Positions 1-7,997 of a stretch of DNA of 14,960 nt are shown piece by piece (within the stretch, counting starts at the first letter, position 1; each line of letters starts with the position of its first letter). The DNA lies in assembly GCF_009982895.1 (NCBI RefSeq), contig NZ_WXZL01000049.1, forward strand, positions 1 through 14,960. Reading direction: 5' to 3'. The position numbers and the translations under genes are program-made. The notes under the pieces were generated by a model. It ran no database searches. It had not been told where the DNA came from and worked only from the letters and a program-made list of their open reading frames with translations. The stretch comes from Deinococcus alpinitundrae. Lineage in GTDB: Bacteria > Deinococcota > Deinococci > Deinococcales > Deinococcaceae.

Positions 1-104
1 GAGATGGGATCCAGACGACTTGGCCGTGCTGTTTACAGTGCTGATAAGTTCTTTCTCAGCTCCAGGAGCGGCTTAAACGGAAGTTGTCGGGTACTGAGGA
101 GTAG
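1..104 (+). other. possible degenerate 3' end of a gene cut by the window edge
   Basis: One frame reads WDPDDLAVLFTVL near bases 6-44. A different frame then reads SQLQERLKRKLSGTEE and stops with TAG at 102-104. Together they resemble the helical tail of a small regulator (MarR-like tails look similar), broken by frame changes. With only about 100 bases and no upstream sequence this is a guess, and it may be plain non-coding DNA. Confidence 0.15.
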
Positions 105-143
105 GAGATGCCGATTCCCCTGTTGACCCGCCCAAGCCACTTG

Positions 144-395
144 TCAGCTGCATTGAGCGTTTGCCGCAGCGGCTGCACGAGCTGCCTCAAGTACCGAACT
201 AGCCGACGACTTCAGCAACTCACTCGGCTCAACCTTATGTAATCCACCCCCATACACCCGCCCCTCCCGCTTCACGACCTCACCACCCAACGCATTCAGC
301 GCCTTCCAAACAGCCTCCTGGACCTCCGGCTCACGCACAAGCACGCCAAATTCGCGCCTCGGCGTGTGTTGGGGCTGGGGCGTAGTGAAGCGCAT
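144..395 (-). CDS. hypothetical protein, 83 residues
   Basis: This open frame runs from ATG at 395 to TGA at 144-146. Its codons are rich in GAG, GTG and CTG like the real genes here. The product begins MRFTTPQPQHTPRREF, has a charged middle (VQEAVWKALNALGG, then VVKREGRVYGGGLHKV) and ends in an alanine-rich helix. I recognise no family. There is no strong ribosome binding site before the ATG (only CCAGG about 13 bases upstream), so it may be the tail of a decayed gene or a chance ORF. It diverges from the giant helicase-nuclease gene with about 380 bases between them and no visible functional link. Confidence 0.4.
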   Translation of the reverse strand: MRFTTPQPQHTPRREFGVLVREPEVQEAVWKALNALGGEVVKREGRVYGGGLHKVEPSELLKSSASSVLEAARAAAAANAQCS

Positions 396-774
396 GGTGC
401 TGGCAGCCTGGAATGACCGAAACCTTACGCTTAGCTCTTCGGCTTGCGCGCGAGACGGGTGCTGGAGGAGGGAGGATGGTGAACCGCAGGCTGGCCTGCT
501 CAGGATTCTGTCAGGCAGTCACAGCGAAACTGATACTGGGACGTGACCAGGGCAAACTGTTTTCCTGATCCAAGAAACTTCTACACGAGGGCTCTCAGTA
601 CACTCCCTTTGCAGGCTCAGGTGATCGCCACCCGGGCGCGCTAGGCCTATAAGAGTTTGTCGGTTACGGTGAGTCAACCCATCCTAGCCAGCTCAGGGCA
701 ACACAACTGGCTGAAGATAAATCTGTGCCCAGCTCGGTAAACTGACAGTTGCAACGGGCTGCACAGTGCAGCGA
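396..774. other. intergenic spacer, no supported gene
   Basis: I see no convincing coding frame, RNA gene or terminator here. A TATAAG hexamer at 648-653 resembles a -10 box but has no matching -35 at the right distance. It presumably holds the promoter of the downstream helicase-nuclease gene, which I cannot place. Confidence 0.5.
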
Positions 775-3700
775 ATGAGGAGATTTGTGACCGACGCGAC
801 ACTAGCTCAGGACCGCAGCCTACGGTTATTCAAATTCCTCGAGGAGTTTACCCAGCTCAAGTCGAAGCCCAGGCGGACCAGCGAGCAGGACGAGATGCAG
901 TGGCTCTATGACCTGCCGCAGCAACCTGAGATCTTTAACGCCGCCCGCCTAGACTCACAAGACAGCGCGGGTGAGGTGTGGGTCGAGATCAAGAAACCCA
1001 GGTTCGTGGGAGCTCCTCTGCTACCGGAAATTCTGGTGCCATGGGTGCGCGGAGCGCTGAACGACAGCACCATGACTCCGACCATCCTTGATCAGCGGGT
1101 GGTTGAGAGCGAGATTCTGGACGACGACCTGTTGCCTAAGCTCATCAAGGACACCTTTTTTCTGGACCAAGAACCAGATGTACAAAAAATGTGGGAGGCC
1201 TACCTGAAGACTTGGTTGGGCTGGGCCACCGAGGAGCAGCGGGTCAAGACCATACAGGCCGCCTACTCGAAGCTTTTCGCCGTGCATCAGAAGCTCGTGA
1301 CATCCGGTGAAACCTTCGAGCTGGTGCTGGGCCTCGGCTATCTGATGTGGCGCACTCCAGGGGGATACGAAGTTAAGCGGCACCTGATGACAGCGCGGGC
1401 TTCTCTCACCTTCGATGCCCTGCAGGGCGTCATCCGCATAACAGCAGGCGGTGATGGAGCACGTACAGTGCTGGAACAGGACATGCTCGACCCGGACCAC
1501 CGCCCACCAACCGAAGTCCGTACCCACATTGCTGATCAACTCGCCGAGAATGGGGAGGCCGTCTGGGATCATCAGACACTACCAACCCTGCTTAAGACCT
1601 GGGCGAACGCATCGGGAGAACGCGGCGAGTTTCTTCTGGACCTGGAACCACCTCGTAATATCAGCGCCGCGCCAACCATCCACTGGGCTCCGGCCCTAGT
1701 GCTGCGCAAACGTATCGAGCGCAGCATGACCGCTGCCTATCAGGGCATCGTGACTCAGCTGAAGGACCACCCCGAATTTGCCGAGGGCTTCGAGCGCTTC
1801 ACCACCGAGTCGGATGCCCCGGTGATCAGCATCACTGAGAGCGAGTTCGGAATCCGGGGCGGCGCAAACGAGATCTACTTTCCTCTTCCGGCCAACACCG
1901 AGCAGCGGCGCATCATCCAGCATCTGCGGGTGCAGCCAGGGGTACTGGTGCAGGGACCGCCGGGTACCGGCAAGTCGCACACCATCGTCAATTTGGTCAG
2001 CCATCTGCTCGCCACCGAGAAACGGGTGCTCGTCACCAGCCACACTGCCAGAGCGCTGAAGGTGCTGCGGGAAAAATTCCCAGCGGAACTGGCTGCCCTA
2101 TGCGTGACCCACCTGCACGGTGAGGAGGGGTCACGGGCCACCTTGGAGCGGTCGGTACAGGAACTGCTCCAGCGTTCGGCCTACCGAAACCCTGACATCG
2201 AAGTCAAACAACTTGCCGCCCTGAAGAGTGGTCTGGAGCAGGCCCGCCATAAGGAGGAAGCGCTCCTCGATAAGCTGCGCGAGATCCGGCTGGCAGAAAC
2301 TGAGGATCTCAACCTGTTCGGTTACACCGGCAAGGCCCAGCGTATCGCCGAGCAGCTCCAATCCGAGGAGGACCGCTACAGCTGGCTGGAAGATCTCGGC
2401 AACCCGGAACGGGACACAGCGCTGAGTGGTGAAGAGGCCGTGCGTCTGTTGGGTCTACTCCGCACCATGAGCAAGACGGAGATGGACGAACTCTCGATGA
2501 TGGTGCCTACCCTGGAGTCGCTGGTGCCTCCAGAGGAGTTCGCCCGCGTAGTCTACGCCGAGCGGGGCGCGACCCAGAAGTTCGGCGAGATGCAGGCTGC
2601 CCGGCAGCATCCCCACTACAACGCGGTCCGGGATGTCAATCCTGAAACCAGGGCTGGACTGGTCGCGGCACTGCGCGCCCTAACAGGGGGCGTGGAGACA
2701 GCCCGGCGTCGTCCGGTAAGCTGGGCGGCACAGGCGGTCGAGGCGACCCTCAAGGGCCAGACAGGGGTCTGGGATAGCCTGCTTACCTTCTCCCAGCAGC
2801 AGCTCACGGACCTGACTGCACGGGCGACCTGGCTGGAGGAGACCACCCTCAGCGGCATCGGTGACCACGATCCGGCGACACTGAAGGCAGATGCCCAGGC
2901 GCTGCTGGACCACTTGAGAGGCGGCGGCAGCTGGGGCTGGGGATCAATGCGCCCGGCCGCTGTTCGGCAGCGCCTGTACCTCAAGGACACAGCCAGAGTG
3001 CGTGGCCGGGCGGCAGATACGCCCGAGACTCTCCAAGAGCTGTTGGATTTTCTGGACCTGATGGCCCGCGCCAGACAGCTCGAAAGCAACTGGGCAGCGG
3101 TGGGGTTCATGCCGGTAGGCACACTGCCACTCAGGCTGACCCAACTTCAGGAGCAGCAAGACGCCCTGGCTCAAGTACTGAAACTCAAGAACGCACTGCA
3201 AGAAGCGCAGCGGGCCGTGAGCGGCGTGGTGGGTCTGCCTGAGCCGCAGTGGTGGAGGCCAGAAGAGGTAGACGCCGTGATCGCCGCCGCCCTCGCCGTG
3301 GACGCGGAACTGACCAGAGAGGCCAGCGCGCAGGTCATTGAGGTGATGCGCCCGGCTCTCGACGCCCTAGCAGCCCAGCCCAGGACCCACGACAGTGTCC
3401 GGCTGCTTCAGTCCGCCGTTGCTGGACGGGATCTGGAAAGTTATGGGCTGATGTATCTACGCGTGCAGGACTTCTACCAACGGCAGGCCCGCCTTCAGGA
3501 TCGGCAGCGCCTGCTGGCCCAGCTCAGCGGCACGGCCCCGAAGTTGGCCGGAGAATTCGTCCGCACGGCAGCGAGCCCGGCGTGGGACAGGCAGCTGGCC
3601 CAATTGGTCCCCGCCTGGCAGTGGCTGCGGGCCGATGACAGGCTCACCGAACTGGCTAACCCTGATACGGAAGTCGAAGTGAGAGAGCAGCTGGCCGAGT

Positions 3701-5952
3701 GCCGGCGCGAGATCCGCGACACCCTAGGCAGTCTGGCTTCCTCGCTCGCCTGGAGCAGCACTCTGAACCGGCTGACCCAGCGAGAACAGATGGGCCTCAC
3801 CCTCTGGGAGAGCGCCATGAAGAAGCTGGGCAAGGGAACGGGCAAGCACGCCGAGCGGCACCGCCGGGACGCCCGTGCCGCGCTCGAACAGGCCCGAAGT
3901 GCCATCCCGGCCTGGATCATGCCGCTGCATCTGGTGGCCGAGAGCTTCACGGTGACGCACGGCATGTTCGATCTGGTGATCGTCGACGAAGCCAGTCAGG
4001 CGGGGCCGGAAGCGATGTTCCTGGCGTACATCGGCAAGCAGATCATCATTGTCGGTGACGACAAGCAGATCGAGCCGGACGCCGTGGGAATCGACCGCGA
4101 TAAGGTCGAGGCCCTGGTGCAGCAGTACCTCTACGACTTCCCCACCAGGAGCGTGATCGGGGCCGCCGACGCCAGCTTATTTGGCATCGGCAAGGTCGCC
4201 TACCCGCCAATGCTGTCCCTGCGTGAGCACTTCCGCTGCATGCCGGAGATCATCGCCTTCTCCAGCCGGCTCAGCTATCAGTCGCAGCCGTTGATTGCCC
4301 TGCGCCAGTTTGGGGCCGACCGCCTGCACCCGGTGCTAGCCCGGCATGTGCCAGACGGCTTCACCGACGGCCGGACCGGCGACAAAGTCAACGAACCCGA
4401 AGCCCGCGCTATCGTCGATCAGGTCAAGGCCTGCATCGCTGACCCCAGGTATAAGGACAAGACCTTCGGGGTGATCAGTCTGCTGGGCAGCAGCCAAGCC
4501 GAGCGGATTGCCATGCTGCTGCGCTCGGAGTTGCTAGAGACGGAGATCGAGCGCCGCCGCCTTGTCAGTGGGGATGCGTACAGCTTCCAGGGTGACGAGC
4601 GCGATGTGATGTTCCTGAGCATGGTCACCAGCCCCACGGAAGGCCGCCGGGAAACCCTTAGAGCAGACGCAAAGTTCCAAGCCCGCCTGAACGTCGCGGC
4701 CAGCCGGGCGCGCGATCAGATGTGGTTGTTTCACTCGGTCGAGCTGTCCGATCTCAAGCCAGATGACCTGCGTGCCCAGCTCATCTCCCACTGCCAGAAT
4801 CCCGATCTGGGCGTTAGCAAACCGCTTGACCCGGTGCATATCCAGAGGCTGACTGAGGAGGCCAGGCGTCCGAACCGGGGAAGCCACAAGCCGCCCAAGC
4901 CCTTCGACAGCTGGTTCGAGCTGGACGTTTACCTCGACATTGCCGGGCGCGGCTACCGGGTGCTACCGCAGTACGAGGTCAACGGGTATCACATCGATCT
5001 GGTGGTCGAAGGTATGAAAGGCAAGCTGGCGGTCGAGTGCGACGGCGACTACTGGCACGGCCCGGACGCTTATGCCGCCGACCTGCAACGCCAACAGACC
5101 CTGGAACGGGCAGGCTGGACCTTCTGGCGGGTGCGTGGCAGCACCTATTTCCGGGATCGGCACTCGGCGCTCGAAGATCTGTGGCAGACCCTGGATCGCC
5201 AACGGGTATTTCCCGACGGGGACGAACGCAACCGGGAAGCTGTGGCCGAGGGCGCGCCAACCCCACTTCCGGATGGGCAGGGTGCCGTCTCTGCGCTCGA
5301 AGTCCTGACAACGTCCGCCGTACCAGACCTCGAGCCCGTTCCAGTCGAGCCTGAACCAGGAGGAACTGCTCAGCCGCCCGTATATCTTACCTACACGCTC
5401 AGGGCGGACCGGGGACTGCTGGCCCCGTACCGAGAGTGGACCATGCGGACCCTGCCGGACCCGCGTCTGGCAACACAAGAGGAGGTGCTGCGCGGCCTCC
5501 AAGAGATTGTGGCTGCCGAAGGGCCGATGCCGTGTCACCGAGTGTATAAGCTGTATGCCAGGGCTGCGGGTCTCAGTCGGGTGGGCAAGGACATCCAGTC
5601 GGCCCTCAACAAGGTAGTCGCTTATGGACTCCGGCAACAGACGTTCCAGCAAGTGGACGAGTGGAACAGGGCAGGACAAGTCGACAAGGTTGTCAGGGTC
5701 AGGGACACCCCGCCAGTGCGACTACGTGAACGCGGTCCGAGAGACTTCGACGAAGTGCCACCAATGGAATTGGCGGCTCTAATCCAGAGCCTTCTGGACC
5801 GGGGCGATCATGCACCGAATGAGCCGCTGGCCCCCGAACCGATCTTCAGAACCGTGCTAGCAGCTTACGGAAGTCAACGGCTGACGCCTAAAGTTCGGCA
5901 GTCTCTTGAGCGGGCAGATATTCTTAGAGAAATGGACCCAATTTTATTCTGA
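775..5952 (+). CDS. giant SF1 helicase with C-terminal Vsr/DUF559-type nuclease
   Basis: This gene encodes about 1725 residues. Numbered from ATG 775: an N-terminal domain of unknown fold (1-390); Walker A GPPGTGKS at 394-401; a long helical, coiled-coil-rich insertion (about 475-1030); Walker B DLVIVDEASQ at 1066-1075; motif III GDDKQIEP at 1094-1101; LREHFRC at 1149-1155; SFQGDERD at 1270-1277; and NVAASRAR at 1306-1313. These are the ordered motifs of Upf1/Dna2-like SF1 helicases. A PD-(D/E)XK fold of the Vsr/DUF559 type follows, with E1382 (SWFE), D1408 (YHID), then E1421-C-D1423 before GDYWHG. The last 230 residues include a helical region (1569-1610) recalling DUF3320. All catalytic motifs look intact. 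The start is uncertain: GTG 766, ATG 775 and GTG 787 are in frame, and only GTG 787 has a Shine-Dalgarno-like GAGGAG (777-782), at a short spacing of 4. It has no partner gene. Related helicase-nuclease fusions occur in phage defence, which I infer as its role; DNA repair is the alternative. Confidence 0.93.
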   Translation: MRRFVTDATLAQDRSLRLFKFLEEFTQLKSKPRRTSEQDEMQWLYDLPQQPEIFNAARLDSQDSAGEVWVEIKKPRFVGAPLLPEILVPWVRGALNDSTMTPTILDQRVVESEILDDDLLPKLIKDTFFLDQEPDVQKMWEAYLKTWLGWATEEQRVKTIQAAYSKLFAVHQKLVTSGETFELVLGLGYLMWRTPGGYEVKRHLMTARASLTFDALQGVIRITAGGDGARTVLEQDMLDPDHRPPTEVRTHIADQLAENGEAVWDHQTLPTLLKTWANASGERGEFLLDLEPPRNISAAPTIHWAPALVLRKRIERSMTAAYQGIVTQLKDHPEFAEGFERFTTESDAPVISITESEFGIRGGANEIYFPLPANTEQRRIIQHLRVQPGVLVQGPPGTGKSHTIVNLVSHLLATEKRVLVTSHTARALKVLREKFPAELAALCVTHLHGEEGSRATLERSVQELLQRSAYRNPDIEVKQLAALKSGLEQARHKEEALLDKLREIRLAETEDLNLFGYTGKAQRIAEQLQSEEDRYSWLEDLGNPERDTALSGEEAVRLLGLLRTMSKTEMDELSMMVPTLESLVPPEEFARVVYAERGATQKFGEMQAARQHPHYNAVRDVNPETRAGLVAALRALTGGVETARRRPVSWAAQAVEATLKGQTGVWDSLLTFSQQQLTDLTARATWLEETTLSGIGDHDPATLKADAQALLDHLRGGGSWGWGSMRPAAVRQRLYLKDTARVRGRAADTPETLQELLDFLDLMARARQLESNWAAVGFMPVGTLPLRLTQLQEQQDALAQVLKLKNALQEAQRAVSGVVGLPEPQWWRPEEVDAVIAAALAVDAELTREASAQVIEVMRPALDALAAQPRTHDSVRLLQSAVAGRDLESYGLMYLRVQDFYQRQARLQDRQRLLAQLSGTAPKLAGEFVRTAASPAWDRQLAQLVPAWQWLRADDRLTELANPDTEVEVREQLAECRREIRDTLGSLASSLAWSSTLNRLTQREQMGLTLWESAMKKLGKGTGKHAERHRRDARAALEQARSAIPAWIMPLHLVAESFTVTHGMFDLVIVDEASQAGPEAMFLAYIGKQIIIVGDDKQIEPDAVGIDRDKVEALVQQYLYDFPTRSVIGAADASLFGIGKVAYPPMLSLREHFRCMPEIIAFSSRLSYQSQPLIALRQFGADRLHPVLARHVPDGFTDGRTGDKVNEPEARAIVDQVKACIADPRYKDKTFGVISLLGSSQAERIAMLLRSELLETEIERRRLVSGDAYSFQGDERDVMFLSMVTSPTEGRRETLRADAKFQARLNVAASRARDQMWLFHSVELSDLKPDDLRAQLISHCQNPDLGVSKPLDPVHIQRLTEEARRPNRGSHKPPKPFDSWFELDVYLDIAGRGYRVLPQYEVNGYHIDLVVEGMKGKLAVECDGDYWHGPDAYAADLQRQQTLERAGWTFWRVRGSTYFRDRHSALEDLWQTLDRQRVFPDGDERNREAVAEGAPTPLPDGQGAVSALEVLTTSAVPDLEPVPVEPEPGGTAQPPVYLTYTLRADRGLLAPYREWTMRTLPDPRLATQEEVLRGLQEIVAAEGPMPCHRVYKLYARAAGLSRVGKDIQSALNKVVAYGLRQQTFQQVDEWNRAGQVDKVVRVRDTPPVRLRERGPRDFDEVPPMELAALIQSLLDRGDHAPNEPLAPEPIFRTVLAAYGSQRLTPKVRQSLERADILREMDPILF

Positions 5953-5988
5953 ACGTTATTCAATCACTACACACTGGTTGAAGCAACG

Positions 5989-6006
5989 CCCTCATGCTCA
6001 TGAGGG
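5989..6006. terminator. short perfect hairpin after the helicase gene
   Basis: CCCTCATG and CATGAGGG form a perfect 8-bp inverted repeat with a 2-base gap, starting 37 bases after the helicase stop. No T run follows on either side, so it is at best a weak terminator or an RNA-stabilising hairpin. Confidence 0.25.
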
Positions 6007-6182
6007 GACAGCCTCTAGACTGTCTCGATTTGAGGTCCGTCTCTCCAGAAATCGAAGGTCAGGGGTTGCTAAGAAAAATCGACCCCTGTACGGTATTTCC
6101 GCGATGAAGCACGCCTAAAGCTGATTATCTCAGCTTGGTCTCTGTGCCCTACTCGCTCCAACTTGCGCTTCCCATTCCACCA

Positions 6183-6237
6183 CCAACGCCAACCTCCGCA
6201 GCGGCTTCAGCGCCAGCGCGAAGGTGCTGACAGTCAT
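6183..6237 (+). repeat. dispersed repeat, copy A (5' half only)
   Basis: It starts CCAACGCCAACCTCCGCAG and runs to GTGCTGACAGTCAT. It matches the first 55 or so bases of copy B, with differences only in the middle (GCGGCTTCAGCGCC against GTGGCACGAGTGGC). The match to B ends after TCAT, where a GAF-domain gene fragment begins. Size, spread and same orientation as copies B and C fit a Deinococcus-type small non-coding repeat. Confidence 0.75.
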
Positions 6238-6410
6238 TTGCTGAAGCCGATCACGGGCCGGTCCACCGGCTTTCGGCGTACCTCCAAGACATTACTGAGG
6301 CGCTCGCTGCTGCCAGCACTGAGCAGGAGGTCATCGAGATCGTCCTGCCCCCCGCCGTGCAGGCCCTCGGGGCTGTCGCGGGGATTGTCCTGCTCGTGGA
6401 TCATGTTTGA
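6231..6410 (+). pseudogene. fragment of a GAF-domain sensor (histidine kinase or cyclase type)
   Basis: One plus frame (GCC at 6246 onward) reads ADHGPVHRLSAYLQDITEAL and continues AAASTEQEVIEIVLPPAVQA, then LGAVAGIVLLVDHV before TGA at 6408-6410. The pattern of a coiled linker, then TEALAAA..EEV.E.VL..A..ALGA.AG.VLLVD, is the start of a GAF domain as found in multidomain histidine kinases and diguanylate cyclases. There is no start codon, no upstream sensor domain and no kinase. The left edge coincides with the end of repeat copy A, and the right edge meets the convergent beta-propeller gene at 6424. It is a relic, not a functional gene. The minus-strand ORF over the same bases is taken as its shadow. 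Confidence 0.55.
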
Positions 6411-6423
6411 GAGCAGCGCCGCT

Positions 6424-7707
6424 TCATCGCCAGAACAGCCGGCCCCGGATTTGCACGGGATCCCCCTGTGCATCGTGCACCGGCCTGGGTTGATTGTCTT
6501 TGGGCCCCAGCAAGTTCAACACACCACTACTGGGATCAACGATCAACACCAGGGATTGCGAATCGGGGGACCAGGCCGGCCCCTCCTCTGTCTGGTCGGT
6601 GGATGTCCGCTGCCGAAATCCCCTGCCGTCCAGACCGACCGCCCAGACATCGCCGTTCGAGATGAAGGCAACCTGTTTGCCATCAGGGCTGACGACCGGC
6701 TGTTTCAGATCGTCAATATTCACCGCAATGGGCTTCAAGCTTTTCAGATCGAGGCTACTGACCAACAGGCCCGGACGGTGGCCGTCATACCCGGCGTCTT
6801 CGGCCAGCACCAGCCGTCCATCGGGTGTCCAGGAAGGACTGAGTTTCCACTCGAACTCAGCCAGTTTCTGCCCGGTACGGGACCGGACCACCACGCCTTT
6901 CCAGTCGGGGTAGGCGTCACGGACGTAGGCCACTCGCTGCCCATCCGCTGAGAGAGCCGGTTGTGACACTTCACCAGACTCGCCTTCCCGCTTCAAGGAA
7001 ACCGTACGCTGGTAACTCTTGTCAGCGATCAGGACTTCTTGCTGGCGGTTGACGTAGACCAGTTCGCCGTTACGCGCTAGAAAAGGATCCGTACCGCTCA
7101 GACGTGTCTGTTTCTTTCCGGTGGTGAGGTCTAAGGACTGAATAGCCCCCACGTTGTACGACTCGAAGAACACCAGTGTGCCTTTGAATCCCGGGTTGGG
7201 ATTCCCAGCACGAGGCTGCTCCGTCGTGGACGGCGTCGCGCTCGCACCGCCATTCCCAGGCACGTTTGTGAGCGGCTTTCCCCGCGTTTTGGCCACCAAA
7301 GTACAATAGGTCTGGGTGTTCTTCCCACTGGCCCGGTCCACCAGTTGCAAGGTAAAGCGCTGCTCCTTGAAGCCATCGTCGGTGTACTCATACGCCACAT
7401 CGAAAACGGACATTTTGCCGGTGGTGAAGGTGAATCGGCCCGCTTCGACATTGTAGATGTATTTTCCGGGGCCGCCATTCTTGTTCTCTAGGTTGTAATT
7501 CCCCCGCCCATCCAGGCTGATGCGGTTCAGTACGCTGGGGGACACGTTGGGCAGCAGCATGCCGTTGATGTAATTCATGCTGCTCAGGCGACAGACGTAC
7601 GTACCGGCGGATGGGACCGGCACCTGTGGTGCTGCCGAGGCGGATGTTCCTCCGAGGATGAACATCGTCACCACACCCACCTGAAGGGTCTGCTTCGGCA
7701 AAGTCAT
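6424..7707 (-). CDS. secreted PD40/TolB-like beta-propeller protein
   Basis: The product has 427 residues. The N-terminus is a signal peptide: a lysine, a hydrophobic stretch VGVVTMFILGG, then TSASAAPQV with an ASA-type cleavage site near residue 25. Residues 30-150 form an unassigned domain with paired cysteines (YVCRL, QTYCTL). A short linker (about 155-175, proline, glycine and threonine rich) leads to a C-terminal propeller with repeated PD40 signatures: ALSADGQRVAYV, SWTPDGRLVL, VVSPDGKQVAFI and AWSPDSQSLVLI. Such propellers bind proteins or glycans outside the membrane; the ligand is unknown. No Shine-Dalgarno sequence precedes the ATG, but TACACT lies 5 bases upstream, which would suit a leaderless transcript as is common in Deinococcus. 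The gene is intact although debris flanks it on both sides, and it converges on the GAF relic. Confidence 0.85.
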   Translation of the reverse strand: MTLPKQTLQVGVVTMFILGGTSASAAPQVPVPSAGTYVCRLSSMNYINGMLLPNVSPSVLNRISLDGRGNYNLENKNGGPGKYIYNVEAGRFTFTTGKMSVFDVAYEYTDDGFKEQRFTLQLVDRASGKNTQTYCTLVAKTRGKPLTNVPGNGGASATPSTTEQPRAGNPNPGFKGTLVFFESYNVGAIQSLDLTTGKKQTRLSGTDPFLARNGELVYVNRQQEVLIADKSYQRTVSLKREGESGEVSQPALSADGQRVAYVRDAYPDWKGVVVRSRTGQKLAEFEWKLSPSWTPDGRLVLAEDAGYDGHRPGLLVSSLDLKSLKPIAVNIDDLKQPVVSPDGKQVAFISNGDVWAVGLDGRGFRQRTSTDQTEEGPAWSPDSQSLVLIVDPSSGVLNLLGPKDNQPRPVHDAQGDPVQIRGRLFWR

Positions 7708-7712
7708 GACTT

Positions 7713-7718
7713 AGTGTA
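7713..7718 (-). promoter_or_regulatory. possible -10 box for a leaderless transcript
   Basis: On the minus strand TACACT (a TANNNT hexamer) ends 5 bases before the ATG of the beta-propeller gene, and there is no ribosome binding site. That layout matches leaderless promoters described in Deinococcus. I find no convincing -35 box, so this is tentative. Confidence 0.22.
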
Positions 7719-7735
7719 CGTAGTTGTGTCGGTAC

Positions 7736-7780
7736 GGCGCACAGGCTTCACCCGTCACCTTCTTCACCTTTGGAGGGTAA
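7736..7780 (+). pseudogene. 3' tail of a lost AAC(3)-I-like GNAT acetyltransferase gene
   Basis: The frame from 7736 reads GAQASPVTFFTFGG and stops with TAA at 7778-7780. The intact acetyltransferase at 12707-13144 ends GAQASPVTFFTFDGV. At DNA level the first 36 bases from 7736 match those from 13097 with one mismatch, and the alignment stays gap-free up to the ATG that follows the stop codon. To the left, similarity ends abruptly at 7736, close to the start of the divergent propeller gene. This is the last 15 codons of a second copy of the same gene. Confidence 0.75.
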
Positions 7781-7932
7781 TGAAGAGGTTGCTCGCTGTT
7801 TTGACCGTCTTACTTGGGTCTTCTTCTCTCGCCCTCCAACGCCAACCTCCGCAGTGGCACGAGTGGCAGCGCGAAGGTGCTGACGGTCATCCCAAGGTGA
7901 CAGTGGTGAACGTTGGAACTTGTACCGCCTGA
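7780..7932 (+). pseudogene. signal-peptide start of a second DUF3761-type gene, cut by repeat copy B
   Basis: The ATG at 7780 overlaps the TAA of the acetyltransferase relic by one base (TAATG), preceded by GGAGGG. It encodes MKRLLAVLTVLLGSSSLA, a clear signal peptide. The frame then runs straight into repeat copy B (from 7836) and reads repeat-derived sequence to TGA at 7930-7932, without any recognisable mature domain. The homologous position after the intact acetyltransferase holds a decayed DUF3761 gene starting MKRLHSVLTP, so this was probably the same second gene. A 50-residue secreted peptide could still be made, but I treat it as broken. Confidence 0.55.
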
Positions 7933-7941
7933 GACGCACTT
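7836..7941 (+). repeat. dispersed repeat, copy B (longest)
   Basis: This 106-base copy runs from CCAACGCCAACCTCCGCAG to GAGACGCACTT. The left half matches copy A. The right half (GTGCTGACGGTCAT, then GGTGAACGTTGG, then CCGCCTGAGACGCACTT) matches copy C. It defines the probable full element. It splits a signal-peptide ORF from its missing mature part. No open frame or transposase belongs to it. Confidence 0.8.
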
Positions 7942-7997
7942 ATTGTTGGCCCTGTCTGCCGGATAGGGGGGCGAAAGATTAACAGTGGGTGGAGCGG

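Noticed and set aside
476..568. A 30-codon plus-strand ORF starting ATG 476 after GGAGGGAGG.
   Set aside because: The purine run abuts the ATG too closely to be a normal ribosome binding site, and the peptide is not recognisable.
697..711. The 15-base string GGCAACACAACTGGC occurs here and again near 13331-13345.
   Set aside because: Flanking bases do not align, and one such match in 15 kb is not clearly beyond chance.
1021..1572. Long minus-strand ORFs inside the helicase gene (for example 1021-1572 and 4963-5679).
   Set aside because: They are antisense to clearly coding sequence with helicase and nuclease motifs; their own translations show no family.
6234..6473. A minus-strand ORF of 79 residues opposite the GAF fragment.
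   Set aside because: The plus frame gives a recognisable GAF pattern; the minus translation does not and overlaps the end of the propeller gene.
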